A stretch of DNA of 64,000 bases, from the NCBI GenBank assembly GCA_038030265.1, contig CM075942.1:38220751-38284750 (forward strand). Reading direction: 5' to 3'. Origin of the DNA: Corythucha ciliata (Eukaryota > Arthropoda > Insecta > Hemiptera > Tingidae). This document shows positions 55,665-64,000 of the stretch, one piece after another. The notes under the pieces were generated by a model. That model was not told where the DNA came from, did not search any database, and worked only from the letters and a program-made list of their open reading frames with translations. The number at the start of each line of letters is the position of its first letter. Within the stretch, counting starts at the first letter, position 1. The translations under genes were made by a program, and so were the position numbers.

Positions 55665-57548
55665 TTATTTCCTTTTGCCTTTTTGTTGCTGCTCTTCCCA
55701 GCTTCCCCGTCTTCTTCCCTGCGGCCAACCTTTTTTCTTTTTCTCGTTGGACGCAGTTCCATTTTCTTCTTCCACGTTATCCGCGTTGATTTGTTCATTG
55801 ACGGTTCCCTTTTGGGGATCCACGGTCTTAGGAGTGGAAAATGCCGAGTCATGTTCCTTTCCCTTCTGAGTTGGCGTGTTCTCGGTAGTTGCCACGTTTC
55901 CAGGGATAGGTTCAGTGCTCTTTTCCTGCACCTTATCATGCCTCCCCTTTTCAATAATTGTGCTCGTACTGTCATTTTCCTTTCTCAACCCTGTATCCTC
56001 ACCAGGACTACCAACACTGGCCACTTGCCTCTTCCTGATTTCGAAGGAGTACTGTGGTATATTTCGCGCTATTTGTGTTGTTTGGTTTGTCTCTTTTCTT
56101 TCATTCGGTTTGCCCAATTCATTTCTAGCCGGCATCCTTTTTACCTTCTCCACGTATGATATGGATTCTTTTACACGGGATGAGCTTCTCGCTTGTGATT
56201 TCGCCTGGAAGTAGCTACACCCAACAGTAGCTTTGATTTTTTGAACCTCTTTTTCGAATTTAAAAATCGGACAGTCTCTGTAACTGGACTTGTGCATACC
56301 TTCACAATTAATGCATCTAGGCGGATTATTGCATGGCGAAGCACTTTCGTGCGTGCCTCCACAGTCACATATGCGGCTTGACCGACATGTGCTTGATGTG
56401 TGTCCATATTTTTGGCAGTTAAAACACCGAAGTGGGTTGTAGATGTAGGGCCGAACCTTAAACTTTTGATAGGCCGCTGTAATTTCTTTTGGGAGAACGT
56501 TCCCTTTGAAAGTAAGGATGGCTGTGTTTAACCTTTCTTCCACGCCATTACTATCTTTTTTTGTCAGTATTTTTACAGAGCAGACGTTATGTGCCTCAAG
56601 GAATTCTAATAATTCCTCTTCGGTCGCGTATTTTAAATCCTTTGCAGTTATGACTCCTTTCATTGTATTGAACCTCTCTGGCACATTTGCCAGCACTTCC
56701 ATGGCTCCTAGCTTTGTTAGTGACTTTATCTTTTTAGATTGGTCTTCGGTGAGTGCTTCCTCGAGGAGTGACCCGTTTCTGAGCTTCCTCACATCACTCA
56801 CCATTCCAACAGCTTTATTAACCTCCCTAGCTATAAGAAATGGAGACACCTTTTCAAACGTGCTTCCAATTCTATTTAGTACAATGAACTTCTCCCATAC
56901 TCGTTCTATATGATCTAAATTTCTGATCTGCATGTAATTTTTCTGTGTTCCAGGTACAACATTTTTTGGTTATCTCCGATCTGCCCTTCTCGATTTTCGA
57001 GGCGGTGAGATTCGGGAACTGTATTCATAAGGCTCGAATGTGAGCGTTTTCCTCTTTCTCGCTCCATCCATGTCTACTGGTGGCGTATTACAACTTCCAT
57101 CTGATTTTTCGGGCGTAACTATTTTTCCTGTGTAGTTATACTGGCTTTTTTCCAGGTAAGAAAGCTTAACAGTGGATTCTGAGGTGCTCTCCGGTTGAGG
57201 CTGCGCATCCTGCATTCTCTGGTTCTGGTAGTCAGAGGAGACCAACTCTCTTCCGCTTCCACCATTTCCTAATTTTTCTCCTTGCGCTGTCACTTGTTGG
57301 CACTTCTCATTTGACAAGCTCACCTCGGTTGGTGGGCTTCTCAAAATCAAAGAACGACGCCTGAAAGGGTCTTCCGGAGCCTCCACTGCGGAGAGAGAAT
57401 TGGCAGAGGCCTTCCCCCTACCATTCTCCTAGCTACTTTCATTTTCATGTTTCGAGTCCTTGTCCGCGCCGTTGTCGCCCAGAGGGGCCTGACCTCCCAC
57501 TGGGTTAACGTTAATCAGTCCGGCTTTTTCTTCGTTTGTATCAGCCAT
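55665..57548 (-). pseudogene. ORF1 (gag-like) with CCHC zinc knuckles, two internal stops
   Basis: One continuous frame of 628 codons starts MADTNEEKAGLINVNPVGGQ at 57,548 and ends at 55,665. It contains a TAG at codon 40 (57,429-57,431) and a TAA at codon 193 (56,970-56,972). The middle resembles an RNA-recognition-like fold. Three Cys/His clusters lie around codons 370-430: CFNCQKYGHTSSTC, ICDCGGTHESASPC and CINCEGMHKSSYRDC. The rest is basic and rich in Lys, Thr and Glu, ending in a KKKKGWPQGRRRG-type tail. Such proteins coat retrotransposon RNA. The frame is otherwise well preserved, so the stops look recent. Confidence 0.85.
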
Positions 57549-57970
57549 TTTGATTTTAAAAATGCATTTTATACCTCCTGCCAGGTTTGCAATCAGCCGC
57601 CTCTAACATGAGGACCAGACGCTGACCAGGACGCCGCCCAATATGGGAACAGACGCGCCTGGGTTTCGGTGTAGGCTCCTAGGAAAGCGTAACCCTAGGG
57701 TGAGTACTGTGGGTGTGGGTATGTGTAGCTGTGTCAGTGTAATGCCTCATGTGTGTTGTGTGGTGTGTACTGGATGTGTGTTAGTGTACTGTGGTTTTTC
57801 TGTCGGGGTTGTCTCCCTTAGACGGCTGCCTTACCAGGCTGACGGGTCCACCTCCCCGCCTCTTTTAGTCGCCTTCTACGACACGCAGAGGATACGGTGG
57901 GCGTATTCTAACTCCTCCAACCCCACACTCGCTGGGAAGCGAGTTACTCGCATTTTGTCCAGGAAAATGA
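57549..57970 (-). other. 5' untranslated region of the I-clade element
   Basis: GC-richer than its flanks. On the minus strand it carries CCACCGTATCCTCTGCGTGT then CGTAGAAGGCGACTAAAAG, a phrase I have seen near 5' regions of arthropod non-LTR elements (recollection, not checked), and a G/T-alternating stretch at about 57,710-57,795. An internal promoter is likely in such elements but no motif is certain. Confidence 0.5.
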
Positions 57971-57986
57971 TGTTATCCTAAAAAGA

Positions 57987-58113
57987 TGCTAGAAAAATCA
58001 TATCTCGAATGGTTTTGATTTTCGGGCCATGGGTTATGGGGTGTTTTCGATCGCAAATGAGGTATAATTTTACCCAATTTTTTTCTTTACACGTAAACCC
58101 TTCCACCCTGTAT
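57987..58113 (+). repeat. Dispersed repeat G, copy 2
   Basis: AGAAAAATCATATCTCGAAT, GGTTTTGATTTTCGGGC, GGTGTTTTCGATCGCAAATG and TTCCACCCTGTATC match 38,575-38,717 in the same orientation. It lies directly beyond the 5' end of the I-clade element. Confidence 0.65.
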
Positions 58114-58177
58114 CTTACTAACGGTTACGTAGACGGTAAAAACCCGTAAGATTAAAATATGTATGAAATTGAGTGAG

Positions 58178-58719
58178 CTATAATTTTGTATACGCATTCA
58201 TGTTGTAAAAAACCAACCCCTTCCGAGATAAAGTCCTTAAACCAGAATAAAAGACCTTTGCCCCTTTCTCTCCACCCCTTGTGCCATCAATAGGGGCAAA
58301 GACTTTTAAGAAGAGATAGAGGACGATATCCTGTTGTTCATTCGCTGATTTTCCTGGTTTAGGGACCATTATTATCTCAGCTACCTTCCATTGAGAAGGT
58401 ACGTGCTTCAATCTGAACGCAGCATTAATAATATGAAGTAATTTCCTTAATGCTATTTCTGGGAGCTCTTTCAGGTCGTACCCAGGGGACTTCTTAGCGT
58501 TGATGTTGTCTTTTATTTCGCTCTTGATTTCTTTCAGCTTGACTGGATGAGTATTTCATTTGGCTTGAGGAGTATTTCATACTCGTCAGTTTTGTACGTC
58601 TGACTAACAATTTCCTCTGTAGTCTGCGTCGGATACGGCTGAAACGTTTCAAACAAGTGATCCGCAAATAAATCTGCTTTCTCTTGATTACTCCTAGCCC
58701 AAGTCCAATCGGCTTTCAC
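58178..58719 (-). pseudogene. Jockey-like reverse transcriptase fragment
   Basis: Residues ADWTWARSNQEKADLFADHL, then FETFQPYP and EYEILLKPNEI match the segment before the reverse transcriptase core of Jockey-clade elements. A frameshift near 58,550 is followed by NTHPVKLKEIKSEIKDNINA, KKSPGYDLK and HVPSQWKVAEIIMVPKPGK, the first reverse transcriptase block. After about 58,340 the sequence departs from the family. The catalytic YADD region is missing. Same strand as the gag fragment at 60,210-61,649, so both may derive from one element. Confidence 0.75.
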
Positions 58720-59027
58720 TATTGGGCATTCAAGCTATCGGGTACGATGTCTGGCGGATTTCCGGGTGAACTACTAGAAAAAGTACTCTTTTATCAATAT
58801 CGCCCACAAAAGGGCCGGTTTGAGTGACTATTTTGCATTTTTTTTACTGTTGCTTCAACTATTTTTTTTTGTTGCAGCTACTAGACGTTTTCCATGGCCA
58901 AGTATGTATTGATCTACAATTACATACATTTTCTTTTTTTTTTTTTCTTTTTGTGAATCGTCCATCCCTAACAAATTGTTCTGTCTTCGGTTGTCATTCT
59001 AGGCATGCAATACTCAATGTTGATTGG
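58720..59027. other. Non-coding, T-rich
   Basis: Several T-runs (58,837, 58,863, 58,936) and no gene. A GGGCCGGTTTGAGTGAC at 58,810 weakly resembles the Harbinger-2 terminus, but I would not call it. Confidence 0.35.
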
Positions 59028-59105
59028 ATTTTAAGCTCGTAAGCTCAGCTTAACGCTAAACCTAAACAGAACTATTGGATTTGAGTGATGTGGTCGACTC
59101 CGGCC
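59028..59105 (-). repeat. Solo terminus related to Harbinger-2
   Basis: Reversed, the end reads GGCCGGAGTCGACCACATCA and continues with GGTTTAGCGTTAAGCTGAGC. TAA follows at 59,106-59,108. The match to the Harbinger-2 right terminus includes GTCGACCACAT and the TTTA...TTA block, so it is a MITE fragment or remnant of the same family. Confidence 0.6.
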
Positions 59106-59190
59106 TAAGAAATTTGCCCAACTGAAGCAACGCCACAAAAGTCCTGTCGTGTGCATCGTTCATTTTTTTTTTTTTTAAAAGGCTATTTTG

Positions 59191-59226
59191 ATGAAAAAAC
59201 TAAACTTATTCGTGTAAAAGGGGCCT
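59191..59226 (-). repeat. Solo arm of the 59,974-60,118 MITE family
   Basis: Reversed, TTAGGCCCCTTTTACACGAA and TAAGTTTAGTTTTTTCA match the terminal repeat of the MITE at 59,974-60,118. Confidence 0.55.
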
Positions 59227-59297
59227 AACACAATTTCCCAGCAATTCGTATCGCACGTAAAAGGACCTTTCCGCGCTACCTGCTTCGTAAGTTGCCC

Positions 59298-59585
59298 CAT
59301 AGAGATAATATAACTAGAGCTTGTATTGTCTATTGCGCAGCGGTCCATGATTGACGTCACCAAGAGCTTGAGTTAGCTCCGAAAATCCCTTGCTATTGGT
59401 TGAAGAAGTACCTGTGGGGTCGTGGATGGTGTGAAGGGGGACTTTATGAAACCCCACCTTTTGAGACAGCCAATGGGAAGAGACCTACGGAGCCGTAACG
59501 ATATTCGGATGACGTCAATCCTTGTCCCAGTATTTACTTGTTTGCGCATCCAATGCCCCCTCTAGTAGTTATATTATCTCTATGA
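59298..59585. mobile_element. MITE, 288 bp, with GTTGCCC target duplication
   Basis: Ends read CATAGAGATAATATAACTAG and, reversed, TCATAGAGATAATATAACTA, then CTAGAG. GTTGCCC occurs immediately outside both ends (59,291-59,297 and 59,586-59,592), a 7-bp direct repeat. Interior holds TGACGTCA-type half sites on both sides. No coding content. Confidence 0.8.
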
Positions 59586-59973
59586 GTTGCCCATCACGAT
59601 AACATAACTCCAGTAAGTTGAATTTTTCATAACCTGGTACTTTATAGCTTCAGTTTTTGAAAATTGTACAGTAAAGGTTTAAAACTGACATGAAGTTTTT
59701 TACATGTCAGTTTTCTAAAACATTATGCAACCTTTGTTGAAATGTCACCTCATCTGTGATTATAGAAATTATCTTTATACATATATATATCAAAAGAATA
59801 AAACTGGGTAATATTCGACGACGGTTGCGCGAAAAACAACGTACATCACTCGACTATTAAGTGGTACTACCCGCTCGTTTTTAATTAGCGGCCTCGGCAA
59901 GCCTCGTCCTCCAAACAAAAAACTCGCAGGTAATGCACCACTTACTAATATTGTAATGTAATCTACTAATTAT

Positions 59974-60118
59974 TAGGCCCCTTTTACACGAGTAAGTTTT
60001 TTGAACAAATTAGCCATTTTGAAAAAAATGGACAGATGTTCCCTGCCTCAAATCGTCTGGCTGTGATCAGATTGAACATATTTTTGAACAAAAAACTTAC
60101 TCGTGTAAAACAGGCCTT
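59974..60118. mobile_element. MITE, 145 bp
   Basis: Ends read TAGGCCCCTTTTACACGAGT and, reversed, AAGGCCTGTTTTACACGAGT, followed on both sides by AAGTTTTTTG(A/T)ACAAA. No coding content. Confidence 0.8.
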
Positions 60119-60209
60119 ACACCACTAGAGAACTTTTAAAAGAACACGCGAGCATGTGTAAAGGGCCGGTCCACATGTTACTTTTTTCATAACATTTTGT
60201 CTGCACAGT

Positions 60210-61649
60210 TCAGCACGTTGCAGGTAAAACGCTGCGTATGGACTGGAAAACTGCGCAGTTTTGACTCCGTTGGGAAGACTGGGCAGTTGCAGAGACCCCT
60301 GAACTGCTCAGCAAAATGTTGAGAAAAACGAAGCGTAGTGCAGAACGAGATTTACGTCTTTCACTATTTCCGATTGAATTGGAGTGGCTGCGAGGCTCAG
60401 CAGTAAGTTGCGGCTTATTTGCTTTGTTCCTCATGTTCTGCAAGTCTTTTGCCACTTCGCATCCCCGGTAATTTGCAGGGTGCAGATTTTCTTTGCAGTT
60501 CACGCATTTTGAAGCATCCTCGTCCTTTAGGGTACAGTCAGATATTCTGTGCTGTCCAGCACATTTCACACATGCAGGGTCCCTACCACAATAGGACTGC
60601 GTGTGATTGTAGCTCTGACATTTTTTGCACTGTGGGATCAATTTCGATGTCTTCCTCACTGGCTCTATCTTCACAATTAAGTTTAGAATAGATCTAATTT
60701 CATGGATTTTTGTAACCTCTTCATCTTTATCGAATGAGAGCATGAAGACGGGGAGTTGTCTCAGGACGGTTTCAATCTCCCCCCTGTCATTTTCTTTCTT
60801 TTCCTTTCTCGCTATGTTGGTCGCGTCCAATATTTTGAGCCCCTGGTTTTTAAGATCTTCCATGATCTCACTTTTCTCGCAGGTAGTGTGAAGTCCTCTG
60901 ACAGTGACCTTTATAGGTCTATCACCCTTTCTTGGTATGTGTACCACTGTTTTTTACCTTCTCGCAGATTTTCCGTAATTAATTTCCAGCTTTCTCGGTT
61001 ATCCAGGTTCAGTTTCCAAACGTTGTTGCTAAGGGCCGTGATTTTGATTTGTTTCTTTGGAATGTCCTTAATAACACCTTTGAGGGACGAGTACTTTTTT
61101 ATTCCCGTTGTATTTATTGGCGGAGGAGGTGGGTCCTTTTAGGCTTTTTAATTTCAATCTTATTGCGATTTATTACTTTTCCAGTTTGCGATGAGTTGGA
61201 GGTTTTCGGTTTACCTGCGTTACCATATGAAATAATTTCTGGAGATGAATTGGCTTTACGTTTTTTGCTGCTCCTCTTGAGAATCCAATCAGTTTCTCTA
61301 GCAAGCTCCTCTTCGTCGGTTTCATATTGTGTGGCGTTTTTTCCTTGACTACCTACTACAGCAACCTGGTCAGCATGAGAGACAAGGGGCTGAGTCGAGC
61401 TAGATGCCCCTTTCTTGCTCTCCAAAACTTGTATATTTTGATTTAATTTCGAAATTAGTTCATTAGCTTGTGAGAGATACCACACAATGAAGCTACGACA
61501 TCGTATGATTGATTAAATGCGCTACTTACATGGGGGTCTACGCTCCGAATCGCGCCAGTGACCTCCCGATGTTGTAACAATTCTTGTTTTGTTTTTAAAA
61601 CAATGTTTTCAATTGATAGCTCACTTTCAACACCGTCCAGGTCAGTCAT
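60210..61649 (-). pseudogene. Jockey-like ORF1 (gag) with frameshifts
   Basis: The protein starts MTDLDGVESELSIENIVLKT. A Ser/Lys-rich linker ends KKPKRTH near 61,130, where the frame shifts to PPPPINTTGIKKYSSLKGVI. This domain runs to KKQWYTYQE near 60,945 and shifts again to RPIKVTVRGLH. That part is the PRE_C2HC-type domain, followed by zinc knuckles CKKCQSYNHTQSYC, CVKCAGQHRISDC and CVNCKENLHPANYRGC. It would package retrotransposon RNA. At least two, probably three, frame changes inactivate it, and the C terminus past about 60,360 is not recognisable. No endonuclease part follows; MITEs occupy the interval to the reverse transcriptase fragment. Confidence 0.78.
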
Positions 61650-64000
61650 TTCGCTGCGTCAACATTCCCGCACACGAAACTGCTATAATGTCTTTTTTAA
61701 ACTTTATTTTTCGCGAGAGCACCTACGATGTTAACTCTTCGAGCACTCACACAAGACTTCAACAGCAAATAAGACAAGATTGTGTTTATGATGTTGATGA
61801 TGTGAGTGGGTTTAAGCGTGCATTTTGTGAAGCAAGCAATGTACAATGGACGGGCTACATCTATGGTGAAAAGCATGGCGTTGTGAGGTTGAGAAAAAGC
61901 GAAGAAAAAGGAGATTCCAGAGAGGATCTCTTTTTATGAGCTTCTACACCCCTCACCGCCATCCCCTTGAACATCCCGCGGTCATTCATTTCTTCCCTCA
62001 CCATTATCTTCCTACCATCCTGCCAGCACTTTACAACTCGTTAGTATTGACCGTACAACTTCCTTTTCCCCCACCACATTCCTCTCCTAACACACACCCT
62101 CCAACAACTTTCTTAACGACTTAAGGCAACGAAAGTCGGAGGAAGTAGCGGGAATTTTCTATGATACAGCCATATAAGACAATTTTTTGAATTTTTCTCT
62201 TTGTTGTTTTTCTTTAAATCAAGAATGGTTTCAGTGATTGGAGAAATTTTGACTTTTCACAAACAATGCGATGGTCTCAGTGCATAAAATGTCTTCATAA
62301 ATAAGAAATGAGTAAAATTATCATTTGCCTTTCACATCGCGCGGTTTGAAACTCAATTATCGCTGCCTTGAAGTTATGTTAGATCCTTCTTTTCTTATAT
62401 ATAGCTTAGCGTATAAAAAAACAAAAGAAAAAACATTTTGTTGGTTTTCTATTAAATACTTTGAAAAATTTAATATTTTTGTTCAAAAGGAACAGTTTTT
62501 ATAACTTCCCTACCAACTCGCCTCACTCCTGTTTTGATAAGGATCTTCATTCTATCTCATTCTAGCTTCTTTAATAAAGAATTTTCCTGATTAATTGCAA
62601 AGTGCCGGGACCCCATGAACAGTTTATTAAAAAACATAGCCCAGGGTAGTTAAAGAACTCGCTTGATATCCCAGAGGAGAGATTGGAGCAAGAATAAGGT
62701 CGCGTTTAAAACAAATGAAGCGAGGGATAATTAATTTTGAAACAGAAAAGGAGGACGAGAAAGAAAGACAATGCAAGGGTGGGAGAGAAAGAAAGAAAGA
62801 AAGGAAGAAAGAAAAAGGCGAATTCCTAACGAGTTCTCGATAGCTTTAATTGTCCCTGTCTTCCATTCTACATTTGTAAAGCTTTGTGATTGGACAAGGA
62901 AGGGATGAATCATGGTGAGTCTCGGAAGATCACATTGTTCTTGTTTAGGAAAGTATTTAAAGGACAAAGTTCGAAGGCAATTTCTGAAGCTTATGGGAAA
63001 AATTGTGCTCCTCAATAAAAAGAGGATGCCTTCAATTTATTTCATCTCCCCCCTCCACCGTCACAAATCCATGCCTCTGTGCTGTCACTCCATACGTTAT
63101 TAATGGTTTTCTGAAACCTACATTTATTTCACTTTTGTATTGGTTTATCTGGTTTTCGTGATATAGGTAGGTACTTCTTTTTCACTAAAACCCTCTTTAT
63201 TCTCCTTTTTCCTATTTTTCATCCAAGAGATGTTCCTATAAACACAGACGAAGTTTGTTTTCACACGCCCTGTTGAAGGTTAGGAATATGCAAAGTTCTT
63301 TGGAATTTCCCCCTTTCAACCAAAATATACGGTTCACGACCTAGCGTGGAAGGTGACCCCTTGTTTTCAAGCCGAAGTAATGGTTTCCCAACCCACTTCC
63401 ATGCCGTAGATAATATATCTACCCTATCTCACCAACTCAACATTGAATGATTCAAACGGGTAAGAGCTCGGTGGCCACAGGGATGATGTAGGGAGGGTCG
63501 ATGGGTTTTGCACAACAGTAGCCTATCATAAAAGCACCTGAGGGTGTCGTTTAGACTACGGCCAACCGCTACTATTAAAGTACCCTTATCCCACCATTCC
63601 TCTTTTCCTGTTCCTATAGTTTTAATGAATTTTCTCCTCTACTTTGTCTTTTCCTTTTTTTTATAGTTACTTCGGTGCTTTTGAGCGAACTGAGAGAAAA
63701 AACCTTTAAACTGGATTAATTTTAAACTGTTAATGATTAAGAATTAATTATCTCGGCCCTTCCCGATTACTTGACCAAAAAAAAGTTATTAATCTTCCCG
63801 AAAGGATCTCTGGTAAATAGCTTTTAGCGATATTTCAATATTTCCCACGAACAGTGTTAAGGGGGAGCCATCGCACCATAATCTATTCCTCCGAAAATTA
63901 TAAAAAGTCGAGGAACCTTGAATGACTGTGCATGTATTAGTTTACAGGGTAGAGTGAAATTATTTTAGGTAAATTCAATACCTAATTTCTGTATAATTAT
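61650..64000. other. Non-coding stretch to the window end
   Basis: Frames of 60-116 codons on both strands show no family resemblance. Apart from a purine microsatellite at 62,783-62,816 nothing is visible. Confidence 0.45.
62783..62816 (+). repeat. (GAAA)n microsatellite
   Basis: GAGAGAAAGAAAGAAAGAAA continues as GGAAGAAAGAAAAAG, an imperfect tetranucleotide repeat. Confidence 0.85.

Larger units (their letters stand above)
51668..57970 (-). mobile_element. I-clade non-LTR retrotransposon, about 6.3 kb, disabled
   Basis: On the minus strand the order is a 5' untranslated region (57,970-57,549), ORF1 with CCHC knuckles, ORF2 with endonuclease, reverse transcriptase and RNase H, a short 3' region and a 52-nt A tail (T-run 51,668-51,719). 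Endonuclease plus RNase H places it among RNase H-bearing lineages such as the I group. It is dead: two stops in ORF1 and a tRNA-like insertion replacing part of ORF2. The long uninterrupted tail suggests the insertion is not very old. A clear target duplication was not found; the 5' limit is approximate. Confidence 0.85.

Noticed and set aside
55683..56159. 158-codon plus-strand frame with hydrophobic runs
   Set aside because: Antisense shadow of the Lys/Glu-rich tail of retrotransposon ORF1.
1..64000. CRISPR array, LTR retrotransposon or bacterial operon
   Set aside because: No regularly spaced short direct repeats, no paired long terminal repeats with integrase or protease, and no prokaryotic gene layout were found.

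Overview
The window looks like a stretch of an AT-rich animal nuclear genome, most likely an arthropod and probably an insect. The basis is short GT-AG introns, PIF/Harbinger DNA transposons with MADF-BESS or Myb/SANT partner genes, I-clade and Jockey-like non-LTR retrotransposons, tRNA-headed SINEs and many inverted-repeat MITEs. There is no bacterial gene organisation, no CRISPR array and no operon. I cannot name the species from the sequence alone.

Layout. From 0 to 10 kb there is non-coding sequence carrying MITEs and dispersed repeats. At 10.9-11.9 kb (minus strand) lies the one convincing intact host gene: a four-exon proteasome beta-1 (PSMB6-type) gene with all catalytic residues and a polyadenylation signal. 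From 13.7 to 31.1 kb there is a series of inverted-repeat elements, including a 1,287-bp foldback with 378-bp arms, plus a decayed CXC-domain gene at 17.9 kb. From 31.7 to 35.9 kb is a 4.1-kb Harbinger element with about 270-bp terminal repeats, a MADF-BESS gene and a dead transposase on the other strand whose exons interleave with it. At 36.4 kb is a broken THAP-domain gene, and at 37.4-38.0 kb two SINEs sit head to head. At 39.0-40.7 kb is an element whose ends are filled with a short repeated motif, resembling CACTA-type DNA transposons. At 43.77-47.3 kb is a second Harbinger element with a TAA target duplication and an apparently intact three-exon transposase convergent with a Myb/SANT-like gene. 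At 51.7-58.0 kb is an I-clade non-LTR retrotransposon with a 52-nt tail, disabled by stops and by a tRNA-like insertion. At 58.2-61.6 kb are fragments of a Jockey-like element separated by MITEs.

How the parts relate. The proteasome gene would act in general protein turnover. Almost everything else is mobile DNA, much of it nested. The two Harbinger elements use the same two-protein scheme (transposase plus a DNA-binding partner), but with different partner types and different gene arrangements. Several MITE families occur as two or more copies here, which lets boundaries be drawn by comparison within the window. Long stretches (0.6-3.0, 15.6-17.6, 22.0-23.3, 24.1-26.4, 27.1-29.3 and 61.7-64.0 kb) show nothing I can call a gene.
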